A stretch of DNA of 64,000 nucleotides, from contig NC_073694.1 of NCBI RefSeq assembly GCF_029784165.1, positions 162,762,342-162,826,341 on the forward strand, read 5' to 3'. Of the stretch, positions 31,642 through 41,464 are shown piece after piece. Both the position numbers and the translations under genes were made by a program. The stretch's first letter is position 1. Every line of letters starts with the position of its first letter. This stretch comes from Wyeomyia smithii. Its lineage: Eukaryota > Arthropoda > Insecta > Diptera > Culicidae. The notes under the pieces are model-generated. The model was not told where the DNA came from. It worked only from the letters and a program-made list of their open reading frames with translations, and did not search any database.

Positions 31642-33740
31642 ATTTCACCCCATCAGTTTCATTACTAAACCGTACCGGCTACATACGGACGCTATCTTGA
31701 AAGAATTCTGGACGGACTGACCAAAAACATGGATATATTCGGCACCTGGCCCCTTTTGGTGCCTCGAAATTTTGTTACAGAAGCGGCTAATTGAATTTTC
31801 TGTTTTGTTACGAAATGCTGCTGCTAGCGGAAAAAACCTTGCAAATATGCATCTTTTTGTTGGTGTTAATTTTACGACAGCGGCCGGCGCCCCATCATTC
31901 TGATTCCAAAACCGCACCAGTGACATGCGGACGCTAGGTGATAGCAGCTGAAAGGAGGAAATACAAAATAGTACCGGTCATCTCGTGCCGGTTTCACCCG
32001 TAATGCTGGTGGCTTTAGTAGTAAATGGCTACTGCAAAACACTTAAATGGCTGGAATTCTGGACGGACTAACCAGGAAACTATAATCGGCAACTGGCACC
32101 TTTTGGTGCCTCTAAATTTTGTTACAGAAGCGGCAAATTGAATTTTCTGTTTTACCAAATGATGCTGCTAGCGGAAAAAACCTTGCAAAAATGCATGTTT
32201 GTGTTGGTGTTAATATTATGACAGCGGCCGGCGCAGCTTTGAAGAAACATTTGTCTCTTCCATTCCATAATTTGCGTAGCCCATCCCACTTTTAATTTAT
32301 CTGACGAAGCCTTGGTATAAAACGTACCGTTCGAACATTTCACCCCATCAGTTTCATTACTAAACCGTACCGGCTACATACGGACGCTATCTTGAAAGAA
32401 TTCTGGACGGACTGACCAAAAAAATGGATATATTCGGCACCTGGCCCCTTTTGGTGCCTCGAAATTTTGTTACAGAAGCGGCTAATTGAATTTTCTGTTT
32501 TATTACAAAATGCTGCTGCTAGCGGAAAAAACCTTGCAAATATGCATCTTTTTGTTGGTGTTAATTTTACGACAGCGGCCGGCGCCCCATCATTCTGATT
32601 CCAAAACCGCACCAGTGACATGCGGACGCTAGGTGATAGCAGCTGAAAGGAGGAAATACAAAATAGTACCGGTCATCTCGTGCCGGTTTCACCCGTAATG
32701 CTGGTGGCTTTAGTAGTAAATGGCTACTGCAAAACACTTAAATGGCTGGAATTCTGGACGGACTAACCAGGAAACTATAATCGGCAACTGGCACCTTTTG
32801 GTGCCTCTAAATTTTGTTACAGAAGCGGCAAATTGAATTTTCTGTTTTACCAAATGATGCTGCTAGCGGAAAAAACCTTGCAAAAATGCATGTTTGTGTT
32901 GGTGTTAATATTATGACAGCGGCCGGCGCAGCTTTCAAGAAACATTTGTCTCTTCCATTCCATAATTTGCGTAGCCCATCCCACTTTTAATTTATCTGAC
33001 GAAGCCTTGGTATAAAACGTACCGTTCGAACATTTCACCCCATCAGTTTCATTACTAAACCGTACCGGCTACATACGGACGCTATCTTGAAAGAATTCTG
33101 GACGGACTGACCAAAAACATGGATATATTCGGCACCTGGCCCCTTTTGGTGCCTCGAAATTTTGTTACAGAAGCGGCTAATTGAATTTTCTGTTTTGTTA
33201 CGAAATGCTGCTGCTAGCGGAAAAAACCTTGTAAATATGCATCTTTTTGTTGGTGTTAATTTTACGACAGCGGCCGGCGCCCCATCATTCTGATTCCAAA
33301 ACCGCACCAGTGACATGCGGACGCTAGGTGATAGCAGCTGAAAGGAGGAAATACAAAATAGTACCGGTCATCTCGTGCCGGTTTCACCCGTAATGCTGGT
33401 GGCTTTAGTAGTAAATGGCTACTGCAAAACACTTAAATGGCTGGAATTCTGGACGGACTAACCAGGAAAATATAATCGGCAACTGGCACCTTTTGGTGCC
33501 TCTAAATTTTGTTACAGAAGCGGCAAATTGAATTTTCTGTTTTACCAAATGATGCTGCTAGCGGAAAAAACCTTGCAAAAATGCATGTTTGTGTTGGTGT
33601 TAATATTATGACAGCGGCCGGCGCAGCTTTCAAGAAACATTTGTCTCTTCCATTCCATAATTTGCGTAGCCCATCCCACTTTTAATTTATCTGACGAAGC
33701 CTTGGTATAAAACGTACCGTTCGAACATTTCACCCCATCA
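31642..33740 (+). repeat. Satellite array between Jockey copies 2 and 3 (three 695 bp units)
   Basis: There are three dimer units at 31642, about 32337 and about 33032. Variants occur in the order R-V/Q, C-F/E, T-R-V/E (residues of the shadow frames), useful as a haplotype tag. Two unoccupied target sites separate the units. Confidence 0.92.
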
Positions 33741-33870
33741 CCATCATCATCTCATTCACATACATTCGCTCTCAGACTGTTGAGAAGTACAGTTCTATTT
33801 CTGAAAAGCCGGGTTAGTTAAAAATTTTATTCCGTTTTGTGCGACAGTTCGTCGCTTGCATCGCTGTGTG

Positions 33871-35109
33871 ATGTCAAAGAAAAAGAGAAGAGCAGGCTCG
33901 AGCCCTGCGAAACAAAACTCTGCTGCTGAAGTAGGCAGTAAAAAGAAGAAACCAGGCGGAAGCAGTTGCACTTCGAAAAGCGTGGCTGACTGCGACACGG
34001 TGACAAACGCTAGCGACGTTGGAGATTTTGGCGAGCCGACTGATGTTCCGGATTCTGCCAGCCCCAATACGGTGAAAGTGAAGCTTCCCCCGCTGGTAGT
34101 GAAAAACGTTCCTCTCAACAAGCTCATTAGCGACTTTGCATCGCTGGGCGTAGCAGCTGAATATAAGTTATGCGGCATCGGTACGAAGGTTATGCTCCAC
34201 ACGAAGGTGGATTTTGAGAAGGCCACGAAGTTTTTGAAAAATTCTAAATCTGAGTTCTTCACCCACGACATTCCTGGGGAAAAGCCTTTCAAGGTGGTCA
34301 TCAGAGGCTTGCCAGGTTTCGACCCCAAGCTGATCGGTGCCGAAATCAAGGATCGGTACAAATTGGCCCCAATTGCTGTCTATCCGATCAAACGCAGAAA
34401 TGAAAATGAAAGGAAATACCCGGACTGCCTCTTTCTGGTTCATTTCCCAAAAGGGACAGTTACACTGAGCGCTTTGCGAGCCATCCGCTCTTTGTTCTCC
34501 ATTATCATCCGTTGGGAGCCCTATCGAGGAGGCCGCCGAGACGTTACGCAGTGTCAGAGGTGCCTCAACTTCGGTCACGGTACCCGAAACTGCAACATCA
34601 AACCGCGTTGCAACATTTGCGCCAAGGACCACTCTACATCGGATTGCCCTGTGGACGGTGCCGGTGCGGTACAGTTTAAGTGTGCTAACTGTGGCGGTGA
34701 TCACCAGAGCTCTGATCGACAGTGCCCGAAAAGGGAGAGCTTCAAACATATCCGCAAGCAGGCGTCGTCAACCAACCAGCCGAGCAGGAAGAAAGACAAA
34801 CCACCGGTCTTCAGGGCGGAAGATTTTCCTCCTCTGCGTTCATCCCAGCAAGCAGGGCACCCAAGTACGCGTACGCAACTTGACCTTCCACACTTACCAT
34901 CCGGCGGGTCAGCCGGTCAACGGTCGCCTCCCCCCCCTGGCTACTGGCGTCCACCCACAACAACACCACCGAGCGCTGAGTCCGAGAAGTACTCTGCGGA
35001 TGAGCTGCTAGAAATTTTTAGCAGCATGACCAATGCCCTTCGTGCGTGTCGCAACAAGCCCGAGCAAATCCATGTGCTCGGTAAATTTATTATCCAATAT
35101 GGATCCTAA
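33871..35109 (+). CDS. Jockey ORF1 (copy 3)
   Basis: Identical in protein to copies 1 and 2, 412 residues from the ATG at 33871. Confidence 0.92.
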   Translation: MSKKKRRAGSSPAKQNSAAEVGSKKKKPGGSSCTSKSVADCDTVTNASDVGDFGEPTDVPDSASPNTVKVKLPPLVVKNVPLNKLISDFASLGVAAEYKLCGIGTKVMLHTKVDFEKATKFLKNSKSEFFTHDIPGEKPFKVVIRGLPGFDPKLIGAEIKDRYKLAPIAVYPIKRRNENERKYPDCLFLVHFPKGTVTLSALRAIRSLFSIIIRWEPYRGGRRDVTQCQRCLNFGHGTRNCNIKPRCNICAKDHSTSDCPVDGAGAVQFKCANCGGDHQSSDRQCPKRESFKHIRKQASSTNQPSRKKDKPPVFRAEDFPPLRSSQQAGHPSTRTQLDLPHLPSGGSAGQRSPPPPGYWRPPTTTPPSAESEKYSADELLEIFSSMTNALRACRNKPEQIHVLGKFIIQYGS

Positions 35110-37750
35110 ACCCATCTCCATCGTCACCTGGAACGCTTGCTCTATTAGAGCAAAAAACATTGAGCTTGCTGACTTTCTCCGCAAGTACAACATCGACGTG
35201 GGTCTACTCACAGAGACCCACCTAAAGTCCGGCGACAGTTTTTGGCTGCCGGATCACAACATCATCCGTCTCGATCGCACCAACTCCAGGGGGGGTGGTA
35301 TAGCGATCATCGTTAGAAAAGGGATGAAATACAACATCTTGCCGCACATCCACACCGCCATCATCGAAGCCCTTAGTGTGGAGGTCAAATCAGCTACCGG
35401 GTTCATCCGGTTCATCGTCGTCTACTGTCCTCGCCAGTGTAGTATCAGCAACGGTACAGCAATGCAGTTCAAGAACGACCTGGCAACCATCACCAGGACC
35501 AACTCCCGCTTCGTCGTTGGGGGAGACCTAAATGCTCGGCACGAGGCTTGGCGAAATTATCGGCAGAATCTGAACGGTCGTCAACTCTTCGAACACTCGC
35601 AGCATGGGTTTTATACGGTGCAGTTTCCGGATGAGCCGACTTTCATCTCCCCAGCGGGGAACCCTTCAACCCTGGACTTCTTCCTGGCCAACATCGAGCT
35701 CTCCAAACCAGTGGCCCTCAACGATCTGAGCTCAGACCACCAACCTGTCGTTGCTGAGGTGGGGTTCGGTGTTGCTCCTGTCAGCTGTCTGCGGAAAGAT
35801 TACCATCATGTCGACTGGGAGCGCTTTGCTCGAATGGTGGACAACAACATCGACGAGGCGCCGCCGCTCGACAGCGTGGAAAACATCGACCAGGCGTTGG
35901 AGGGTCTCCAACGAGCCATAAACGTGGCCGACGAGGCGTGTGTGCGACGTGTTCCTGTGAGGGGTAAGTTCCTTGCTATTGATTCCCATACCCGGCTGCT
36001 AATTAGATTGCGGAATGTGCGTAGACGCCAGTTCCAGAGGACCAGGGATCTGGACATTAGGCTCGAGGTGACCGATCTGAATAGGCAAATTGCTTCCAGG
36101 ATGGTCTCACTCCGGAATGAAAATTTCGGACGCTTAGTCCAAAGTTTGGACGACCGCTCCAGGCCATTCTGGAAAGTAGCCAAAGTGCTGAAATCGCACC
36201 CCAAACCAGTTCCTCCCCTCAGGGTCGGAGAGAGGCTTCTTGTTGCACCGGTCGAGAGAGCAAATGCGGTAGGCAATCACATTGCCTCATCGCATTTGCT
36301 TGGCTCGACCATGGCTAGTCCAATGGAAGACCAGGTCGAGCAGTGCGTCCGCGACCTCGAAAACTTCCCCTGTACCGTTCCTCAAGAACATAAAATCACA
36401 GCAGAACAGGTTTGCTCAGCGCTGATGAGTACTAAGAACATGAAGGCCCCTGGGTTTGACGGGGTCTTCAATATGGTCTTAAAAAAGCTCAGCAACAGGG
36501 TTCACCTGTTGTTGAGCTCTATCTTCAACAGATGCTTGGAATTGCACTACTATCCAAGCATTTGGAAGATAGCCAAGATCATACCGATCCGCAAACCCGG
36601 GAAAGATCCGACGTTAGCATCAAGCTACCGTCCGATCAGCCTACTCTCATCGCTGGGTAAACTGTTTGAAAAACTGATCCTCAACCGCATGATGAAGGTG
36701 GCTGAGGAAAACAACATCTTACTCCCGGAACAGTTTGGGTTTAGGAAGGGTCACTCCACCACGCACCAGCTGGTGCGGGTGATGAACAACATCAGAAGGG
36801 ACAGGGCTGTATCCAAGTCCACAGCCATGGCATTGTTGGACGTCGAAAAGGCGTTTGACAATGTCTGGCATGACGGTCTGGTATACAAGCTCTGTGCCTT
36901 CAACTTTCCATCATATTTGACGAAAATCATCTGCAGCTACCTTCGGCAGAGGTCGTTCAGGGTATCGCTGAATGGTTGTTTATCAAATACTTTTTCCATC
37001 CCAGCAGGGGTCCCGCAGGGCAGTCTGCTGGGCCCTTTGCTATACAACATTTACACCTCCGACATTCCTTCCCTGGGAGATGGCTGCGTGCTCTTTCTGT
37101 TCGCAGATGACACTGCAATTGCCGTCAAGGGAAGAATGCCTCGTGAGATCACCAACAAACTTCAGCGATGCTTAGACGCCTTTGTCGAGTATGCTAACAC
37201 CTGGAAAATCAAGATCAACGCTTCCAAAACCCAGACAATAATGTTCCTTCATCGACAATCCCCCAAACTGAAGCCCCCTCCATCATGCGTTGTGGTTATG
37301 AACGGTACAGGGGTTGAGTGGTCTTCCGAAGTTACCTATCTTGGACTGCTATTCGACGAGAAACTTCTTTTCCGATCGCATGTGGAGAGGACACTGGTTA
37401 AGTGCTCAGCTTTGGTTCGGTCACTATACCCGCTAATTTGTCGCAGATCTCGCCTCTCAAGAACAAACAAACTGGCAGTCTACAAACAAATAATTGCCCC
37501 CGCGGTCTTTTACGCAGCTCCGGTGTGGGAGTCATGTGCACAAACTCACAGGAACAAAATACAGATTGCGCAAAACCGAATCTTACGGATGATCCTCGAT
37601 TGTCCCTATGACACCAGGATCACAGATCTCCACCAAGAAGCAGTTACTCCAAAAGTAGATGCCAGAATAACAGAAACCAAAACCAAATTTGTACATAAAT
37701 GTCAGCATTCAGAATACGCTTTAATAAGCGGTTTGTACATAGTAGGTTAA
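35099..37750 (+). CDS. Jockey ORF2 (copy 3)
   Basis: Identical in protein to copy 1 over 883 residues, with endonuclease and FADD motifs intact. Confidence 0.92.
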   Translation: MDPKPISIVTWNACSIRAKNIELADFLRKYNIDVGLLTETHLKSGDSFWLPDHNIIRLDRTNSRGGGIAIIVRKGMKYNILPHIHTAIIEALSVEVKSATGFIRFIVVYCPRQCSISNGTAMQFKNDLATITRTNSRFVVGGDLNARHEAWRNYRQNLNGRQLFEHSQHGFYTVQFPDEPTFISPAGNPSTLDFFLANIELSKPVALNDLSSDHQPVVAEVGFGVAPVSCLRKDYHHVDWERFARMVDNNIDEAPPLDSVENIDQALEGLQRAINVADEACVRRVPVRGKFLAIDSHTRLLIRLRNVRRRQFQRTRDLDIRLEVTDLNRQIASRMVSLRNENFGRLVQSLDDRSRPFWKVAKVLKSHPKPVPPLRVGERLLVAPVERANAVGNHIASSHLLGSTMASPMEDQVEQCVRDLENFPCTVPQEHKITAEQVCSALMSTKNMKAPGFDGVFNMVLKKLSNRVHLLLSSIFNRCLELHYYPSIWKIAKIIPIRKPGKDPTLASSYRPISLLSSLGKLFEKLILNRMMKVAEENNILLPEQFGFRKGHSTTHQLVRVMNNIRRDRAVSKSTAMALLDVEKAFDNVWHDGLVYKLCAFNFPSYLTKIICSYLRQRSFRVSLNGCLSNTFSIPAGVPQGSLLGPLLYNIYTSDIPSLGDGCVLFLFADDTAIAVKGRMPREITNKLQRCLDAFVEYANTWKIKINASKTQTIMFLHRQSPKLKPPPSCVVVMNGTGVEWSSEVTYLGLLFDEKLLFRSHVERTLVKCSALVRSLYPLICRRSRLSRTNKLAVYKQIIAPAVFYAAPVWESCAQTHRNKIQIAQNRILRMILDCPYDTRITDLHQEAVTPKVDARITETKTKFVHKCQHSEYALISGLYIVG

Positions 37751-37996
37751 GTTAGTTCTAAGCTGTAAATAGTAATTTTAAGCTGTAAATAGTAGTTTTA
37801 AGTAGTTTTCTTTCAAACAAGCGCCACCAAAGTGGACAATCCAAAATTCAAAATCTCTACAATTAGAAAGCTTAGTAAAACAAAAATCAAAACTCGCACA
37901 TCAAAGATGAAAACAGTAATGTGAATCACTTATACTTTAAAAACATGTATTATACCCTACAAAAGCATAAAAATACAGATAAACTTAAACAACAAC

Positions 37997-40095
37997 ATTT
38001 CACCCCATCAGTTTCATTACTAAACCGTACCGGCTACATACGGACGCTATCTTGAAAGAATTCTGGACGGACTGACCAAAAACATGGATATATTCGGCAC
38101 CTGGCCCCTTTTGGTGCCTCGAAATTTTGTTACAGAAGCGGCTAATTGAATTTTCTGTTTTGTTACGAAATGCTGCTGCTAGCGGAAAAAACCTTGCAAA
38201 TATGCATCTTTTTGTTGGTGTTAATTTTACGACAGCGGCCGGCGCCCCATCATTCTGATTCCAAAACCGCACCAGTGACATGCGGACGCTAGGTGATAGC
38301 AGCTGAAAGGAGGAAATACAAAATAGTACCGGTCATCTCGTGCCGGTTTCACCCGTAATGCTGGTGGCTTTAGTAGTAAATGGCTACTGCAAAACACTTA
38401 AATGGCTGGAATTCTGGACGGACTAACCAGGAAACTATAATCGGCAACTGGCACCTTTTGGTGCCTCTAAATTTTGTTACAGAAGCGGCAAATTGAATTT
38501 TCTGTTTTACCAAATGATGCTGCTAGCGGAAAAAACCTTGCAAAAATGCATGTTTGTGTTGGTGTTAATATTATGACAGCGGCCGGCGCAGCTTTGAAGA
38601 AACATTTGTCTCTTCCATTCCATAATTTGCGTAGCCCATCCCACTTTTAATTTATCTGACGAAGCCTTGGTATAAAACGTACCGTTCGAACATTTCACCC
38701 CATCAGTTTCATTACTAAACCGTACCGGCTACATACGGACGCTATCTTGAAAGAATTCTGGACGGACTGACCAAAAAAATGGATATATTCGGCACCTGGC
38801 CCCTTTTGGTGCCTCGAAATTTTGTTACAGAAGCGGCTAATTGAATTTTCTGTTTTATTACAAAATGCTGCTGCTAGCGGAAAAAACCTTGCAAATATGC
38901 ATCTTTTTGTTGGTGTTAATTTTACGACAGCGGCCGGCGCCCCATCATTCTGATTCCAAAACCGCACCAGTGACATGCGGACGCTAGGTGATAGCAGCTG
39001 AAAGGAGGAAATACAAAATAGTACCGGTCATCTCGTGCCGGTTTCACCCGTAATGCTGGTGGCTTTAGTAGTAAATGGCTACTGCAAAACACTTAAATGG
39101 CTGGAATTCTGGACGGACTAACCAGGAAACTATAATCGGCAACTGGCACCTTTTGGTGCCTCTAAATTTTGTTACAGAAGCGGCAAATTGAATTTTCTGT
39201 TTTACCAAATGATGCTGCTAGCGGAAAAAACCTTGCAAAAATGCATGTTTGTGTTGGTGTTAATATTATGACAGCGGCCGGCGCAGCTTTCAAGAAACAT
39301 TTGTCTCTTCCATTCCATAATTTGCGTAGCCCATCCCACTTTTAATTTATCTGACGAAGCCTTGGTATAAAACGTACCGTTCGAACATTTCACCCCATCA
39401 GTTTCATTACTAAACCGTACCGGCTACATACGGACGCTATCTTGAAAGAATTCTGGACGGACTGACCAAAAACATGGATATATTCGGCACCTGGCCCCTT
39501 TTGGTGCCTCGAAATTTTGTTACAGAAGCGGCTAATTGAATTTTCTGTTTTGTTACGAAATGCTGCTGCTAGCGGAAAAAACCTTGTAAATATGCATCTT
39601 TTTGTTGGTGTTAATTTTACGACAGCGGCCGGCGCCCCATCATTCTGATTCCAAAACCGCACCAGTGACATGCGGACGCTAGGTGATAGCAGCTGAAAGG
39701 AGGAAATACAAAATAGTACCGGTCATCTCGTGCCGGTTTCACCCGTAATGCTGGTGGCTTTAGTAGTAAATGGCTACTGCAAAACACTTAAATGGCTGGA
39801 ATTCTGGACGGACTAACCAGGAAAATATAATCGGCAACTGGCACCTTTTGGTGCCTCTAAATTTTGTTACAGAAGCGGCAAATTGAATTTTCTGTTTTAC
39901 CAAATGATGCTGCTAGCGGAAAAAACCTTGCAAAAATGCATGTTTGTGTTGGTGTTAATATTATGACAGCGGCCGGCGCAGCTTTCAAGAAACATTTGTC
40001 TCTTCCATTCCATAATTTGCGTAGCCCATCCCACTTTTAATTTATCTGACGAAGCCTTGGTATAAAACGTACCGTTCGAACATTTCACCCCATCA
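37997..40095 (+). repeat. Satellite array between Jockey copies 3 and 4 (three 695 bp units)
   Basis: Carries the same three unit variants in the same order as the array before copy 3. This marks it as part of a 6355 bp tandem duplication. Confidence 0.92.
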
Positions 40096-40225
40096 CCATC
40101 ATCATCTCATTCACATACATTCGCTCTCAGACTGTTGAGAAGTACAGTTCTATTTCTGAAAAGCCGGGTTAGTTAAAAATTTTATTCCGTTTTGTGCGAC
40201 AGTTCGTCGCTTGCATCGCTGTGTG

Positions 40226-41464
40226 ATGTCAAAGAAAAAGAGAAGAGCAGGCTCGAGCCCTGCGAAACAAAACTCTGCTGCTGAAGTAGGCAGTAAAAAG
40301 AAGAAACCAGGCGGAAGCAGTTGCACTTCGAAAAGCGTGGCTGACTGCGACACGGTGACAAACGCTAGCGACGTTGGAGATTTTGGCGAGCCGACTGATG
40401 TTCCGGATTCTGCCAGCCCCAATACGGTGAAAGTGAAGCTTCCCCCGCTGGTAGTGAAAAACGTTCCTCTCAACAAGCTCATTAGCGACTTTGCATCGCT
40501 GGGCGTAGCAGCTGAATATAAGTTATGCGGCATCGGTACGAAGGTTATGCTCCACACGAAGGTGGATTTTGAGAAGGCCACGAAGTTTTTGGAAAATTCT
40601 AAATCTGAGTTCTTCACCCACGACATTCCTGGGGAAAAGCCTTTCAAGGTGGTCATCAGAGGCTTGCCAGGTTTCGACCCCAAGCTGATCGGTGCCGAAA
40701 TCAAGGATCGGTACAAATTGGCCCCAATTGCTGTCTATCCGATCAAACGCAGAAATGAAAATGAAAGGAAATACCCGGACTGCCTCTTTCTGGTTCATTT
40801 CCCAAAAGGGACAGTTACACTGAGCGCTTTGCGAGCCATCCGCTCTTTGTTCTCCATTATCATCCGTTGGGAGCCCTATCGAGGAGGCCGCCGAGACGTT
40901 ACGCAGTGTCAGAGGTGCCTCAACTTCGGTCACGGTACCCGAAACTGCAACATCAAACCGCGTTGCAACATTTGCGCCAAGGACCACTCTACATCGGATT
41001 GCCCTGTGGACGGTGCCGGTGCGGTACAGTTTAAGTGTGCTAACTGTGGCGGTGATCACCAGAGCTCTGATCGACAGTGCCCGAAAAGGGAGAGCTTCAA
41101 ACATATCCGCAAGCAGGCGTCGTCAACCAACCAGCCGAGCAGGAAGAAAGACAAACCACCGGTCTTCAGGGCGGAAGATTTTCCTCCTCTGCGTTCATCC
41201 CAGCAAGCAGGGCACCCAAGTACGCGTACGCAACTTGACCTTCCACACTTACCATCCGGCGGGTCAGCCGGTCAACGGTCGCCTCCCCCCCCTGGCTACT
41301 GGCGTCCACCCACAACAACACCACCGAGCGCTGAGTCCGAGAAGTACTCTGCGGATGAGCTGCTAGAAATTTTTAGCAGCATGACCAATGCCCTTCGTGC
41401 GTGTCGCAACAAGCCCGAGCAAATCCATGTGCTCGGTAAATTTATTATCCAATATGGATCCTAA
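40226..41464 (+). CDS. Jockey ORF1 (copy 4)
   Basis: Lys123 is changed to Glu in the domain before the zinc knuckles; otherwise identical to copy 1. Confidence 0.92.
   Translation: MSKKKRRAGSSPAKQNSAAEVGSKKKKPGGSSCTSKSVADCDTVTNASDVGDFGEPTDVPDSASPNTVKVKLPPLVVKNVPLNKLISDFASLGVAAEYKLCGIGTKVMLHTKVDFEKATKFLENSKSEFFTHDIPGEKPFKVVIRGLPGFDPKLIGAEIKDRYKLAPIAVYPIKRRNENERKYPDCLFLVHFPKGTVTLSALRAIRSLFSIIIRWEPYRGGRRDVTQCQRCLNFGHGTRNCNIKPRCNICAKDHSTSDCPVDGAGAVQFKCANCGGDHQSSDRQCPKRESFKHIRKQASSTNQPSRKKDKPPVFRAEDFPPLRSSQQAGHPSTRTQLDLPHLPSGGSAGQRSPPPPGYWRPPTTTPPSAESEKYSADELLEIFSSMTNALRACRNKPEQIHVLGKFIIQYGS

Larger units (their letters stand above)
33741..37996 (+). mobile_element. Jockey retrotransposon, copy 3
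   Basis: At 4256 bp it lies 6355 bp after copy 2. Target duplications are at 33727-33740 and 37997-38010. The 5' end carries about 20 bp of extra CAT-rich sequence (33741-33765) absent from copies 1 and 2. Confidence 0.93.
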
